64,000 nt of DNA from Bacteroidales bacterium (GCA_015061285.1 SUWW01000002.1:91852-155851); one strand, 5' to 3'. Positions 18,107-28,278 are shown, numbered from the stretch's first letter. Made by a program: numbers and translations. The notes: a model not told the origin generated them from the letters alone.

Positions 18107-19390
18107 CTACACATTGCCAGCTACAGCAATGTGAAAACGTTCTGGACGTAGATACTGTTCAGCAAGTTGTTGCAGTCGTTCTGGTGTTATGTTGTCGATG
18201 CTATTCCATTGGCAATCGACGAATTTTTCAGACAAACCATCAATTATGAAACCTCCGAGGTTGCGGGCTGTATTGAAAATGTCGGAATAGACGCTTGCTA
18301 TAGCTCCACGGCAATAGCTTTTTACTTGTGCAAGTTCGTCAGCATCAATAGGTTCGTCGATAAGGCGTTGCATCTCTTTATGTATTTCGTCAATAACGAG
18401 TTTGTATCGTTCGCTATCGACCGACGATTGAACATTTATTGAAGCCGTTTTCGAATCGTATATCATGTTAGCCAAGATGCCATACGTAAGCCCTTTGTCT
18501 TCGCGTATGTTTTTCATAAGACGCGAACCAAAATAACCACCGAAAAGTGCTATAAGTATCGATAGATCAGAATAGTCGGGGTGTTTGGCATTTACGCCTT
18601 CTGCTTTCATTAGTATGGTGCATTGTGTCGACTGTGGGAGTTTCTTTGTATGCACTTTGCCGTCGGGAGTGTTGCGTTTGGGTGGCGCATACGTAGGACG
18701 CTCGCAATGAATAGGTTGAGTGTATATATTTCTAAGAATGTCGAGCACAGCTTCGTCGGGTTGACCAGCAACGAAAATACACAAGCCTTCGGGCGTGAAG
18801 AATTGCTTGTGAAACTCTATTAGCTGTTCACGTTTCACTGCGTGTATGTTCTTGGCAGTGAGAGGTATACGATAGTCGCAGCCGTCGGGCCAGATTATGT
18901 TTTTTATCAAATCGCCAACTACATATTCAGAGCGCATCAAGTTGTATTTTAGTTGCTCGGTGCGTATGTCTTTGGAGCGTTTGAGTTCTTTGGCAGGGAA
19001 AGTAGGGTGCAAAAGACAATCCACCACCACGTTTAGAGCTTGCGAAATAAATCTTGTAGGTGCGCTAAGTGAAATTCGCGCGCTATCCATATTAGAGTCA
19101 ACATTCAAGTCGGCACCGTAATATTCAATTTCGGTAGATATTTGCGACGTAGAGCGCGTTGTGGTGCCTTCAAACATCATGTTGAGCGTTGTGTCGGCGA
19201 GTGTTTGTATGGAGTTTTGACAACGCCGACCTGCATCATAACTAAATATTATTTGTGTAATAGGTTGAGAACCACCACGAAGTATATACAAATCTGCACC
19301 CGAAGGGAGTTTTTCCCTTTCGAAAACGCCAATTTGTGGCAATGTAATAGGGAAAACTTGTGGAGCTTTGGTTCTATCTATTGAGTTCAT
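18107..19390 (-). CDS. M16-family peptidase homologue without zinc motif
   Basis: A 427-residue protein of the M16 (pitrilysin/insulinase) fold: two homologous halves, a C-terminal RxxY-type block (FGGYFGSRLMKNIREDKGLTYG) and YLRPERFHIAVAGN at the end. The HxxEH zinc motif is absent; the corresponding N-terminal stretch reads RRCQNSIQTLADTTLNMMFEG. It is therefore the probable non-catalytic partner of the active M16 protease directly upstream, with which it overlaps by four bases. Such pairs assemble as heterodimers, like mitochondrial processing peptidase. Confidence 0.88.
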   Translation of the reverse strand: MNSIDRTKAPQVFPITLPQIGVFEREKLPSGADLYILRGGSQPITQIIFSYDAGRRCQNSIQTLADTTLNMMFEGTTTRSTSQISTEIEYYGADLNVDSNMDSARISLSAPTRFISQALNVVVDCLLHPTFPAKELKRSKDIRTEQLKYNLMRSEYVVGDLIKNIIWPDGCDYRIPLTAKNIHAVKREQLIEFHKQFFTPEGLCIFVAGQPDEAVLDILRNIYTQPIHCERPTYAPPKRNTPDGKVHTKKLPQSTQCTILMKAEGVNAKHPDYSDLSILIALFGGYFGSRLMKNIREDKGLTYGILANMIYDSKTASINVQSSVDSERYKLVIDEIHKEMQRLIDEPIDADELAQVKSYCRGAIASVYSDIFNTARNLGGFIIDGLSEKFVDCQWNSIDNITPERLQQLAEQYLRPERFHIAVAGNV

Positions 19391-20625
19391 GATTGTTTCG
19401 ATTTATAGTATAGTACTGATGCTTTGTTTGGGTCGCAAGTGCGTTGCACAAAGTCCGAAATTTCGGCTATGCTGATGTTTTGTAGTCGCATTGGGTCGGT
19501 GTTTATCATGTGAGCATCGCCAAACATTTCGTAGAGAGAGAGGCTTGCTGCTTTGTTTTTCACATCAACGTTGTCGAACAATTGACGAGAATAGACATTG
19601 TTTTTCACCTTTTGCAGTTCATAGTCCGAAATGTCACCATTAGTGAGTTGGTTAAGTTGTTTGTAGAGCAACTCTTCTACCTCTTCGAGCGAATGACCAG
19701 GCATTGGCACTGCTTGAAGCATCAGTGTGCCAGGGTCGATGTTGCCGCCTACCGTAGCATTCACCTCGCTGCAGATATTATTGTCTACACAAAGACGTTG
19801 TATGAGTCGCGACGATGATCCATAAGCAAGTATGTCGGTAGCAATATCGCCCACATAAAAGTCGTGTGAGAGACGATTGCCAATATGCCAAATAATAGCA
19901 AGATAGTCAGATGGTACTTCGCGTTCAACGCGTAGTTCTCGGCGTTCTGTCTGTTCTGGCTCGATAGCAATCTCATGTTTGACAGCGTGACGTTCGATAT
20001 TGCCAAACCATTTCTCTGCGAGAGCAAAAACTTTTTCCGTATCTACATTTCCAGCCACCGCTAAATATGCATTGTCGGGTGCATAGTTGTTGAAAAAGAA
20101 TTGGCGAACATCGTCCATTGTAGCTTTCTCGATGTGCGATACATCAAGACCTATTGTCGGCCAACGATAAGGATGTACTTTGTATGCAATATCGCGCATC
20201 AAGTGACCAATGTCGCCATACGGACGATTTAGGTAGCGTTGATGAAACTCTTCAAAAACAACTTTGCGTTGCACCTCGAGGCTCTTAGGGGTGAATGCCA
20301 AACTAAGCATTCTGTCCGATTCGAGGTAAAATGCAGTCTCGATATTCTGAGCTGGCACTACTTCGTAGTAGTTGGTATAGTCGGCTGTGGTGTATGCGTT
20401 GTTTTCGCCTCCTGTAGCTTGTAGCACTTTATCGAAATCAGGAACATTCACAGAGCCACCAAACATAAGGTGTTCGAATAGATGTGCAAAACCTGTCATG
20501 TGTGGTTGCTCGTTGCGCGAACCAACTTTGTAGAGCGTATTTACAGCACAAAGAGGTGTGCTATGGTCTTCGTGAACTATTACTGTTAGTCCATTCTTAA
20601 GTTTCTTGCGCTGAAAATCAATCAT
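19387..20625 (-). CDS. M16-family zinc metallopeptidase
   Basis: A 412-residue M16 peptidase. The inverted zinc motif HLFEH is at residues 48-52, and the distal glutamate is probably in VVFEEFHQR near 124. No signal peptide is visible, so it acts in the cytoplasm. The next gene encodes a homologue without the motif, overlapping by four bases. The two very likely form an active/inactive heterodimer degrading peptides. A small DUF486 gene precedes it by three bases. Confidence 0.92.
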   Translation of the reverse strand: MIDFQRKKLKNGLTVIVHEDHSTPLCAVNTLYKVGSRNEQPHMTGFAHLFEHLMFGGSVNVPDFDKVLQATGGENNAYTTADYTNYYEVVPAQNIETAFYLESDRMLSLAFTPKSLEVQRKVVFEEFHQRYLNRPYGDIGHLMRDIAYKVHPYRWPTIGLDVSHIEKATMDDVRQFFFNNYAPDNAYLAVAGNVDTEKVFALAEKWFGNIERHAVKHEIAIEPEQTERRELRVEREVPSDYLAIIWHIGNRLSHDFYVGDIATDILAYGSSSRLIQRLCVDNNICSEVNATVGGNIDPGTLMLQAVPMPGHSLEEVEELLYKQLNQLTNGDISDYELQKVKNNVYSRQLFDNVDVKNKAASLSLYEMFGDAHMINTDPMRLQNISIAEISDFVQRTCDPNKASVLYYKSKQS

Positions 20626-20628
20626 TTG

Positions 20629-20997
20629 CTATTTTTTGAATATGAAATATACAGCCATAATTAGCAATACAAACCCCACTATGTGATTCCAACGCAGAGT
20701 CTCGTTACGGAATACTAATAGTGTAAATATTGTAAATACGCTCAGTGATATAACTTCCTGAATGACTTTTAGTTGCCAAAGAGAGAATGGACCTCCATTG
20801 CCTTCGAAACCAATTCTGTTGGCTGGCACTTGGAAACAATATTCGAAAAACGCTATTCCCCAACTTATCAGAATTACACCAAACATTCCCCAACGCACAA
20901 ATGGTTGTGGCATTCCCCATCGTAGGTGCCCATACCACGCGAGCGTCATGAATGTGTTGGATATTATTAGCAGTAATACTGTATAAAAACCTGTCAT
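20629..20997 (-). CDS. DMT-family (DUF486) small membrane protein
   Basis: A 122-residue protein with four hydrophobic helices. The central block FVRWGMFGVILISWGIAFFE, followed by YCFQVPANRIG, is characteristic of DUF486, a short relative of the drug/metabolite transporter superfamily. The transported substrate is unknown. It is 16 bases downstream of the SLC13 transporter and three bases before the M16 gene, so the four genes are likely one operon without an obvious shared function. Confidence 0.85.
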   Translation of the reverse strand: MTGFYTVLLLIISNTFMTLAWYGHLRWGMPQPFVRWGMFGVILISWGIAFFEYCFQVPANRIGFEGNGGPFSLWQLKVIQEVISLSVFTIFTLLVFRNETLRWNHIVGFVLLIMAVYFIFKK

Positions 20998-21013
20998 CGT
21001 TTTATGTTGTTAT

Positions 21014-22867
21014 TTAGAATGGAAACAGCAATGGCAGCACAAGCACCATAACTATACCCATTATTATTTGCAAAGGAAGTCCCACTTTTATGTAGTCCAT
21101 AAATGTGTATTTGCCTGCTGGCATCACAAGTGCGTTGGGCGGTGTTGAGAATGGTGATGCAAAACACATCGATGCAGCTATCGAAACGGCAAAGAGGAAA
21201 GGAATAGGATTCATGCCTACTTGTTGTGCACTCATCATTGCTATTGGTGCCAAAAGTACAGCAGTAGCTGTGTTCGAAATAAACATCGTCATGAGCGATG
21301 TGGTGAAGTATATGCCCACCATCAGTGCCATTGGTCCATATTGGCCAAGCATCGATACGAGCGAAGTGGCTATCAAGTCAGAGGCTCCTGTTTTTTGCAA
21401 GGCTGTGCTCATAGGCATCATGGCTCCAATAAGTATAATGCTTTCCCAATTTATGGTTTTGTATGCCGCTTCAACGCTATGGAAACAACCTGTAAGTATC
21501 ATCAGCACTGAGGCTATAAGTACGGCTGTGACAGGTGCAATAGGTATGAAATCGAAAGCCATAGCGGCAATCATAAGTAGCATAATTATGCCTGCAATAG
21601 GGGCTTTATAGTCGCGCGTTACTTTGGCAGCCTCTTCGAGTGGCTGGCCAAGAACAACCCAATCGGTGTCGTCGTTTTTCATACGCGATATATTTGCCCA
21701 TGTACCTTGCACAAGCAGTACATCTCCAGCATGTATTGTCTCTTCGCCAAGGTCGTGAAGCAAATAGTCTGATTTGCGACGTATGCCGAGCACATTGACA
21801 TCGTATTTGCTGCGAAAACCAGCATCGCGAACAGTCTTGCCAAGAATAGAGCACGAAGCAAGGGGCACTATTTCGGCTATACCAATATCGTAGAAATGCA
21901 GATGACTGCCGCCCGTAGTTTCGGTATTGCGCTGATGTAGCATCTCCAAAATGAAATCTTCGGCTAAATGACGAACATCTTCTATGTTTCCCGATACGTA
22001 TATAATATCGCCCGTGCTAACAACCAAATCGGCCTGTGCAACGTGTTGCGTGATGGTCTTCATGAAGCGGTGTTGGCGCTCGTCGCTGCGTCGAACTTCG
22101 AGCACATTTAGGTGATATGTACGCTGCAAGTTGAGTTCGCGAATTGATTTGCCAGTAATTATAGAATCTGGTATGACGCGTAGACGAAAAAGGTTGTCGG
22201 TTAGGCCATATTCGCGTGCCAACTCATCGAGCGATTTGCTACGACGTCTGTTGTTTTGCGATGTGTTTTTCTTGTCGAGCAACCACTTGGTGAGTGGCAA
22301 AAGCACGAGTATTCCCACAACTACGCATACTATACCTGAAGGCAAGAAGGTGAAGAATTTTAGCGGCTCGTAGCCATTTTCTACAAGTGTGTTGGATATA
22401 ATCATGTTGGGCGGCGTGCCTATGAGTGTCATCATACCTCCCATACTACTTGCGAAAGCCAAAGGCATAAGAAGTCGCGAAGCACTAATGCCTGCAGATG
22501 TTGACAAACTAACTACAATAGGCAACATGAGTGCTACGGTGCCTGTGTTGCTCACTACACTGCCAATGAGCGACGTGGCTATCATCACCAAAAGGAAAAG
22601 CATGTTTGCATTATTGCCTGCCATTCGTAGGATTTTGTTGCTTATCATCTTGGCTAAGCCTGTTTGAAATACGGCTCCTCCTACCACAAACAAACCTACC
22701 ATCATTATTACTACTGAATTGGAAAATCCAGCAAGTGCCTCTTCGGGTGTAAGTATTTGAAAAACAACTAATAATAGCATCGCGCACAGAGCCACGATGT
22801 CGGATCTTATTCGTCCATCAACAAAGAATACTGTTGCTAATATCAGTACTAAAACGGTTATTATCAT
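21014..22867 (-). CDS. SLC13-family anion permease with two TrkA-C domains
   Basis: A 617-residue transporter. Membrane segments occupy about 1-195 and 410-617. Between them lie two RCK_C/TrkA-C regulatory domains (about 210-300 and 315-400; for example GKSIRELNLQRTYHLNVLEV and GKTVRDAGFRSKYDVNVLGI). The SNTGTVALMLP and SNTATAVLLAP signatures at equivalent places in the two halves are those of the divalent-anion:Na+ symporter family. The domain arrangement resembles sulfate or dicarboxylate carriers, but the substrate cannot be read from sequence. Confidence 0.88.
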   Translation of the reverse strand: MIITVLVLILATVFFVDGRIRSDIVALCAMLLLVVFQILTPEEALAGFSNSVVIMMVGLFVVGGAVFQTGLAKMISNKILRMAGNNANMLFLLVMIATSLIGSVVSNTGTVALMLPIVVSLSTSAGISASRLLMPLAFASSMGGMMTLIGTPPNMIISNTLVENGYEPLKFFTFLPSGIVCVVVGILVLLPLTKWLLDKKNTSQNNRRRSKSLDELAREYGLTDNLFRLRVIPDSIITGKSIRELNLQRTYHLNVLEVRRSDERQHRFMKTITQHVAQADLVVSTGDIIYVSGNIEDVRHLAEDFILEMLHQRNTETTGGSHLHFYDIGIAEIVPLASCSILGKTVRDAGFRSKYDVNVLGIRRKSDYLLHDLGEETIHAGDVLLVQGTWANISRMKNDDTDWVVLGQPLEEAAKVTRDYKAPIAGIIMLLMIAAMAFDFIPIAPVTAVLIASVLMILTGCFHSVEAAYKTINWESIILIGAMMPMSTALQKTGASDLIATSLVSMLGQYGPMALMVGIYFTTSLMTMFISNTATAVLLAPIAMMSAQQVGMNPIPFLFAVSIAASMCFASPFSTPPNALVMPAGKYTFMDYIKVGLPLQIIMGIVMVLVLPLLFPF

Positions 22868-22907
22868 GTCTATTTGCTCGTGTATGTATTTGAATATTAA
22901 TTATTTA

Positions 22908-23894
22908 CTATTTACTCATTTTGAAGTCTTCTATCATACCTTCAGCTACCCATTCGGCTACTGCTTTTCGGTTGCTTGGTTTTATGAATCGCAAACGGTC
23001 TTTATCGTTCTGAATATTACCAAGTTCGAGAAACATAGCTGGCGGATTGGTTTCGCGCAATACGTATAATTGACGTTCTTTCACTTCGCCAAGAAATCCA
23101 CGACCTGGTTGATAGTAATCATACTTAGTTTTTAGTTTGTCGATTACGTTTTGAGCCAAGCGTTGCCCCATTTTGCTTTTGGTGAAATAGTATGCAAATA
23201 CGTCGATGCGAGTCGATTCAGTGCGACTATCGAGGTGTATAATCACAGTGCGGCAATAGCCAGTGCGCTCAGTTTTGTAGAAGTTGTTCACTGCATCGCA
23301 TCGCTGTTGCAAGCGTTCGTTTTGGTCGAGAGGAATTGCAGCTCCTACGCATGTCTCGTGGTCGTCGTTCGATAGGTATGCATCGTCGCGAATGCCATCG
23401 TTAGGGTCTTGAATGATAATATGCACTTTGGCATTGTGCGACAACAGACATTTGGCAAGGCGTAGCATTACGTCGTATGCATATTCATCTTCGTGGAGCT
23501 CTTTTTCGCCAACTTTTGCAATGGCACCAGGATCAGGACCTCCATGTCCGCTAATTAGGTAATATGTAGCGCCGTAGAGTTCATCGTCTTCTATAGTCAC
23601 CATCTTGTTGGCTTCTCCAAGTAGAGGCTCTTCTATTTGGTTTTGCTTTTCAGGAAATACATATTTCACACCTAATAGAAGTCCATAATCTTTGCCAAAT
23701 CGATTGGCATTTAGCTCTATAAACTTGTCTTTATATTTGCTTACGTTGTAACCATTTCGAAGCAAAAACGCTCCAAGACCTTCTCCTTGTTGCGGCGTGT
23801 CGGTATGTGGTGTTTGTGCTTCCACAAACGTACACATGAGTGTGCCTAAAGCTAATAGTAATGTGCGGTTCAATATTTTAGTAGATATATTCAA
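22908..23894 (-). CDS. N-acetylmuramoyl-L-alanine amidase (Amidase_3), exported
   Basis: A 328-residue exported protein with a signal peptide ending near residue 26. Residues about 30-70 resemble a short LysM-like segment (GEGLGAFLLRNGYN). The Amidase_3 domain (about 110-325) shows the zinc ligands in order: ISGHGGPDPGA, EKELHEDEYAYD and VIIHLDSR, with the catalytic glutamate in MFLELGN. It cleaves the amide between MurNAc and the stem peptide. Its start overlaps the nadD stop by four bases. Confidence 0.88.
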   Translation of the reverse strand: MNISTKILNRTLLLALGTLMCTFVEAQTPHTDTPQQGEGLGAFLLRNGYNVSKYKDKFIELNANRFGKDYGLLLGVKYVFPEKQNQIEEPLLGEANKMVTIEDDELYGATYYLISGHGGPDPGAIAKVGEKELHEDEYAYDVMLRLAKCLLSHNAKVHIIIQDPNDGIRDDAYLSNDDHETCVGAAIPLDQNERLQQRCDAVNNFYKTERTGYCRTVIIHLDSRTESTRIDVFAYYFTKSKMGQRLAQNVIDKLKTKYDYYQPGRGFLGEVKERQLYVLRETNPPAMFLELGNIQNDKDRLRFIKPSNRKAVAEWVAEGMIEDFKMSK

Positions 23895-24460
23895 GAGTAC
23901 AGTTTTTCTTTCGTTATATAATTAGCGACGCCATCGCATACGAAAAAGCGTGGATTCACACCTTTATTTACCATTTCGCGAATCATTGTAGAAGAAATCT
24001 CTACGCGTGGAGCATTCAAAAATTGAATGTTTTTATGCTCAATTGTTGGCATATAGCCGAAACGCGGAAAGACAAGAATCTGATTTTCTGAGAGAAGTCT
24101 GTCCGATTGTTTCCAACCTAATATGCCGTCCACATTGTCGCCTCCCATAATTATGGAAAACTCGCAATCTGGATTCTCGCGGCGTAAATAATCGATGGTA
24201 TCTACTGTGTATGATGGCTTTGGCAAATGAAGTTCGGCATCGCAAACGGATATTTTGTCATCGTCATGAACGGCAATCCGTGCCATCTCGAGTCGCTTTT
24301 CGGTAGCCACAAGTTCAATGCCTTGTTTATAGGGGCTCAGCGGCGACACAACAAGCCAAACTGCATCGAGGTCGCTATTTTCCACTATCCATTTTGCAAT
24401 CAAGGTATGTCCTATATGTATGGGATTGTACGTACCGAACATTAAACCTATTTTGCTCAT
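23891..24460 (-). CDS. nadD: Nicotinate-nucleotide adenylyltransferase
   Basis: A 189-residue nucleotidyltransferase with the GTYNPIHIGH motif at the N-terminus (the HxGH active site) and the C-terminal ISSTMIR motif (here EISSTMIREMVNKG). It converts nicotinate mononucleotide to deamido-NAD in NAD synthesis. It follows gmk by two bases and overlaps the amidase gene by four, so the set yicC-gmk-nadD-amidase is one operon. Confidence 0.93.
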   Translation of the reverse strand: MSKIGLMFGTYNPIHIGHTLIAKWIVENSDLDAVWLVVSPLSPYKQGIELVATEKRLEMARIAVHDDDKISVCDAELHLPKPSYTVDTIDYLRRENPDCEFSIIMGGDNVDGILGWKQSDRLLSENQILVFPRFGYMPTIEHKNIQFLNAPRVEISSTMIREMVNKGVNPRFFVCDGVANYITKEKLYS

Positions 24461-24462
24461 AA

Positions 24463-25029
24463 TTATGCTTTTATGAAATCGGTAACAATTTTCTCTGCTT
24501 CGCCGAGAGCCGTTTCAAGATTGTCGTTAATTATGATTTTGTCGAATTTGGGTGCATACGTAAGTTCTTCGGATGCTTTAGCCACACGTTGCTCAATCTT
24601 TTCTGCCGAGTCGGTTGCTCGTTTTACAAGACGGTTGCGTAGCTCGTCTACCGATGGTGGTTGAATGAAAACCGATAGTGCTCTATTGCCAAAGAGTTTC
24701 TTCAAGTTCACTCCACCTTTTACGTCCACATCGAAAACTATGTGATGACCTTTCGACCAGATTCTTGTAAGCTCCGAGCGTAGCGTGCCATAGAAGCATC
24801 CTGCGTATACTTCTTCATATTCAACGAATTCGTCTTTAGATATGCGGTCGCGAAACTCGTCAGCTGTGAGGAAGTAATATTCTACGCCGTTTTGCTCCGA
24901 GCCTCGTGGTGCTCGGCTTGTGGCCGAAATGGAAAACTCCAAATCGTAACCGCATTTTAGCAAATGGTTGACTATTGTTGACTTGCCCGAACCCGATGGC
25001 GCCGAAAAAATCAATACTTTACCTTCCAT
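24463..25029 (-). CDS. gmk: Guanylate kinase
   Basis: A 188-residue P-loop kinase with SAPSGSGKST near residue 10, the GMP-binding block SATSRAPRGSEQNGVEYYFL near 37, and VDVKGG near 100. It phosphorylates GMP to GDP. Normal length. It lies two bases after yicC, an association common across bacteria. Confidence 0.95.
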   Translation of the reverse strand: MEGKVLIFSAPSGSGKSTIVNHLLKCGYDLEFSISATSRAPRGSEQNGVEYYFLTADEFRDRISKDEFVEYEEVYAGCFYGTLRSELTRIWSKGHHIVFDVDVKGGVNLKKLFGNRALSVFIQPPSVDELRNRLVKRATDSAEKIEQRVAKASEELTYAPKFDKIIINDNLETALGEAEKIVTDFIKA

Positions 25030-25031
25030 AG

Positions 25032-25907
25032 TTATAGCACGTTGAGAACTTGCTCTTTTATCTTCTCCAACTCGTCTTTCATCTGAATTACAAGGCGTTG
25101 CAAGTTTGCTTCGTTCGCTTTTGAACCGAGTGTATTTATTTCGCGGCCTATCTCTTGTGCTATGAATCCAAGTTTTTTGCCTCCTTGATCCTCTTTTTCC
25201 ATTGTTTCAATGAAATATTTAAGATGGTTGGCCAAACGAACTTTTTCCTCGTTTATGTCGAGTTTTTCAATGTAGAAAATAAGCTCTTGCTCGAGGCGGT
25301 TTTCATCAACGTTTTCTTTGCCTACAAGTTCGTCGAGATTTGCTTGTATTCGTTGACGTATTTTTTCAACGCGTTGCGATTCGTATTTTGGTACTTCTTG
25401 CAAATAATTAGAAATAAGGCTTATGCGTTTGCGAAGATCTGCATCAAGCGAAGCTCCTTCTTGTTTGCGAAAAGCATTCAGGTTGTCGATTGTAGTGACT
25501 ATGGTATTATGAATTTTTTCCCACTCTTGCTCGTCGAGTTGTTGCGCTTCCACTTTTACCGAATCGGGCAAAGTCATAATTATGCGCATTAAGTCCGAGT
25601 GACCATCTTCGCCGAGCGAGGTTGCAATGTCTTTCAACTGTTTATGATATGCCTCTATCACAGGGCGATTGAGTTGAGCCAAGTGGTCGGCTGAAGTTGT
25701 CTCAACAAAAATTGTAAAATCTACTTTGCCGCGAAGCAGCGATGCTGATATTTCCGAACGGACTTCAAGCTCTTTCTCGCGATAGAGTGTCGGTATGCGT
25801 GTGCTGAGGTCCATTTGCTTGCTATTCAGCGACTTTATTTCAATGGTTACTTTCTTGTTCGGCAATTCGCATACTGCTTTGCCGTAGCCTGTCATAGAAT
25901 ATATCAT
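25032..25907 (-). CDS. yicC: YicC-family endoribonuclease
   Basis: Start chosen at 25907 (MIYSMTGYGKA, the conserved N-terminus of the family), giving 291 residues. An in-frame ATG 36 bases further upstream adds 12 unconserved residues and starts only six bases after a candidate -7 element. The C-terminal block GKKLGFIAQEIGREINTLGS, followed by KANEANLQ, is the DUF1732 signature. YicC proteins are RNases that affect small-RNA stability in E. coli and Bacillus. It is followed tightly by gmk. Confidence 0.9.
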   Translation of the reverse strand: MIYSMTGYGKAVCELPNKKVTIEIKSLNSKQMDLSTRIPTLYREKELEVRSEISASLLRGKVDFTIFVETTSADHLAQLNRPVIEAYHKQLKDIATSLGEDGHSDLMRIIMTLPDSVKVEAQQLDEQEWEKIHNTIVTTIDNLNAFRKQEGASLDADLRKRISLISNYLQEVPKYESQRVEKIRQRIQANLDELVGKENVDENRLEQELIFYIEKLDINEEKVRLANHLKYFIETMEKEDQGGKKLGFIAQEIGREINTLGSKANEANLQRLVIQMKDELEKIKEQVLNVL

Positions 25908-25940
25908 AGTATCAAATTGTACTTTTTGAAAAATCGGGCG

Positions 25941-25948
25941 CAAAATTA
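25941..25948 (-). promoter_or_regulatory. Candidate -7 element of yicC-gmk-nadD (TAATTTTG)
   Basis: The minus strand reads TAATTTTG, fitting TAnnTTTG, 33 bases upstream of the preferred yicC start at 25907. The position supports that start over the ATG at 25943. Confidence 0.45.
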
Positions 25949-25982
25949 AATATTATGCATTTATTCGCCATTCGCAACTTCG

Positions 25983-26387
25983 TCAAACTTCAGTTTCTAT
26001 TACTTCTGTCGATGTCCATGTGTCGGCAAGTCGATTGCCTGTCGCGGCATAGGTCGCAATATCTACAATATTTAGTATAGGTATGAATAGTATGATGTTG
26101 CGCAAAACGAATTTGCGCCAGCTTAGGTGCAGCGAGTGATTATTATTATCGACTATGCGTAGCTTATATACTGATTTGCCAAAACTCCTTCGGCTGCCAA
26201 AGGGTAGGGCATCGCGCAGGCAAAAAAATGCCAATGCTACAATCCAGCCAAACATTGGCAATAGCGATAACGCAGCGCACATGCTCAAGTCTATAATAAA
26301 AGCAGCGATACGCTTCATCGATTTCACTGTCAGAAGCATATCGACCATTTGCCGAACCTTTTGCTCTATCTCTGTAGCTTCGCTCAT
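25983..26387 (-). CDS. RDD-family membrane protein
   Basis: A 134-residue protein. It opens with a charged helix (MSEATEIEQKVRQMVDML), then RIAAFIIDLSMCAALSLLPM, in which Arg and Asp sit as in the RDD motif. A second helix follows, then GKSVYKLRIVD and FVLRNIILFIPILNIVDIAT. This is the standard RDD pattern with three membrane helices. Function is unknown; some relatives act in Na+/H+ exchange. It lies two bases after the Der gene and is probably co-transcribed with it. Confidence 0.8.
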   Translation of the reverse strand: MSEATEIEQKVRQMVDMLLTVKSMKRIAAFIIDLSMCAALSLLPMFGWIVALAFFCLRDALPFGSRRSFGKSVYKLRIVDNNNHSLHLSWRKFVLRNIILFIPILNIVDIATYAATGNRLADTWTSTEVIETEV

Positions 26388-26389
26388 TG

Positions 26390-27697
26390 CTATTTACGGC
26401 GCATCACAAGGTTGATAGGTACACCAGTGAAATCCCAATTTTCGCGAATCTTGTTCTCCAAATAGCGTTTGTAGGGCTCTTTGATGTATTGTGGCAAGTT
26501 GCAGAAGAAGGCAAACGTTGGCGATGCCGATGGTAGCTGCGTTATATATTTGATTTTTATGTATTTACCTTTTGTTGCGGGCGGCGGATAGTTCTCTATG
26601 AGCGGAAGCATAATTTCGTTCAACTTCGCAGTAGGCACGCGGCGTTTCATGTTCTCATACACATGGTATGCCTCTTCGATTGCTTGATGTATACGCTGCT
26701 TCTTGGGCACAGACGTAAACACAATTGGGAAATCGGAATATGGAGCCACAGACTTGTGCAAGAAATCAACCCATGCTTTGCTGGTGTTGCTATCTTTTTC
26801 TACTAAGTCCCATTTGTTTACAAGTACCACAATGCCCTTATTGTTGTTTTCTATGAGCGAGAAAATTTTCTTGTCTTGCGATTCAAAACCTCTCACTGCA
26901 TCTATCATAAGTATGCAAACGTCGGAGTTCTCTATTGCTCTTACCGAACGCATTGTTGAGTAGAATTCAATATCCTCCTTCTCTACTGTTTTCTTGCGAA
27001 GACCAGCAGTGTCGACAAGATAGAAGTCTTTGCCAAACTGGTTGTAGCGAGTGAATATAGAGTCGCGTGTAGTGCCTGCTATGTCGGTAACTATATTTCT
27101 GTCCTCGCCAAGGAATGCGTTGATAATGGAAGACTTACCAGCATTCGGACGACCAACGACTGTGAATTTTGGCAGCGAGTCGTCGATGTCGCTATTTACA
27201 TCCTTAGGCAAGCGGCTGAGAATCTCGTCGAGCAAATCGCCCGTGCCGCTACCATTCACCGATGATATTGCGTAAGGTTCGCCAAGTCCTAATGCATAGA
27301 ATTCATGTATGTAGGCCATGCGTTCGCCTGTATCCACTTTGTTGGCAACCACAATGACTGGTTTGCCACTACGACGTAGAAGGTCGGCAACCGAATCGTC
27401 GAAGTCGGTTATGCCTGTGAGCGTGTCGACAACGAAAAGTATCAGTGCTGCCTCGTCGATAGCAAGACGCACTTGTTTGCGAATCTCACCCTCGAATATA
27501 TCATCTGTGTTAGAGGCATATCCACCAGTATCTATAATGGAAAATTCTTTACCGTTCCATGTTACTTTGCCATATTGTCGGTCGCGCGTTACGCCCGAAG
27601 CTTCGTCTACGATAGCTTGGCGAGTCTGCGTCAGACGGTTGAAAAGGGTCGATTTACCAACATTCGGACGACCCACAATTGCTACTATGTTTCCCAT
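26390..27697 (-). CDS. der: Ribosome assembly GTPase Der (EngA)
   Basis: A 435-residue GTPase with two tandem G domains: GRPNVGKST near residue 8 and GRPNAGKSS near 182, each followed by DTGG/DTAG and NKxD motifs (NKVD, NKWD). A KH-like C-terminal domain comes last (about 350-435). Der is essential for maturation of the large ribosomal subunit. Length and domain order are normal. Confidence 0.95.
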   Translation of the reverse strand: MGNIVAIVGRPNVGKSTLFNRLTQTRQAIVDEASGVTRDRQYGKVTWNGKEFSIIDTGGYASNTDDIFEGEIRKQVRLAIDEAALILFVVDTLTGITDFDDSVADLLRRSGKPVIVVANKVDTGERMAYIHEFYALGLGEPYAISSVNGSGTGDLLDEILSRLPKDVNSDIDDSLPKFTVVGRPNAGKSSIINAFLGEDRNIVTDIAGTTRDSIFTRYNQFGKDFYLVDTAGLRKKTVEKEDIEFYSTMRSVRAIENSDVCILMIDAVRGFESQDKKIFSLIENNNKGIVVLVNKWDLVEKDSNTSKAWVDFLHKSVAPYSDFPIVFTSVPKKQRIHQAIEEAYHVYENMKRRVPTAKLNEIMLPLIENYPPPATKGKYIKIKYITQLPSASPTFAFFCNLPQYIKEPYKRYLENKIRENWDFTGVPINLVMRRK

Positions 27698-27840
27698 CTG
27701 CGTTTATGTATATGTATGTATAAAATGATTTCAAAAAAGTTTGTAAATGTACTGTTTTTCGTTGAAAGTCTGTTGTCGGTAGTTCTAAGTTTGAAAATGT
27801 TGGTAGTATGTATATACAAACAATCTACTCGCCAATCTTT

Positions 27841-28248
27841 TTATTCAAGACCCGAATCTATTTTGCCCGTCCAGTTGATAATGCCATCTTTTACATTGTA
27901 GGCTTCATATCCCATATCTTTCAGAATATCCATTGCTATTTTGCTTCGCTGCCCGAGGTGACAATAAACAAGCACAGGGCGCGTCTTATCTAACATTGAA
28001 GCCGCATGCTTGCCAAATCCGTCGGTTTTCACGTCCAGATTCAAAGCTCCATGTATGTGACCAGCACGAAATTCCTGTTCTGTTCTGACGTCAAGTATTT
28101 GATATTTAGGGTCTTCGGTTAATCTCGCAAACTCATCTATTGATATGCTACCATCGCTATCAGACGATACTCCGTGGGAGCATGATATTAACATCGATAA
28201 TATCAGTAAGCCAAAAGCAATCCTACATGTAAGAAATTTTTTATTCAT
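27841..28248 (-). CDS. Rhodanese-like lipoprotein
   Basis: A 135-residue protein. The lipoprotein signal ends in LISCSHG with the lipid-modified cysteine near residue 23. A single rhodanese domain follows (about 35-133), with the entry motif ILDVRTEQEFRAGHIHGALN and the active-site loop VYCHLGQRS. The catalytic cysteine is present, so sulfurtransferase activity is plausible, at the periplasmic face of a membrane. A TACATTTG -7 element lies 23 bases upstream. Confidence 0.88.
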   Translation of the reverse strand: MNKKFLTCRIAFGLLILSMLISCSHGVSSDSDGSISIDEFARLTEDPKYQILDVRTEQEFRAGHIHGALNLDVKTDGFGKHAASMLDKTRPVLVYCHLGQRSKIAMDILKDMGYEAYNVKDGIINWTGKIDSGLE

Positions 28249-28270
28249 GGGGTATTTTGATTTATTATGG

Positions 28271-28278
28271 CAAATGTA
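28271..28278 (-). promoter_or_regulatory. Candidate -7 element of the rhodanese gene (TACATTTG)
   Basis: The minus strand reads TACATTTG, fitting TAnnTTTG, and lies 23 bases upstream of the start at 28248. The -33 match is poor. Confidence 0.45.
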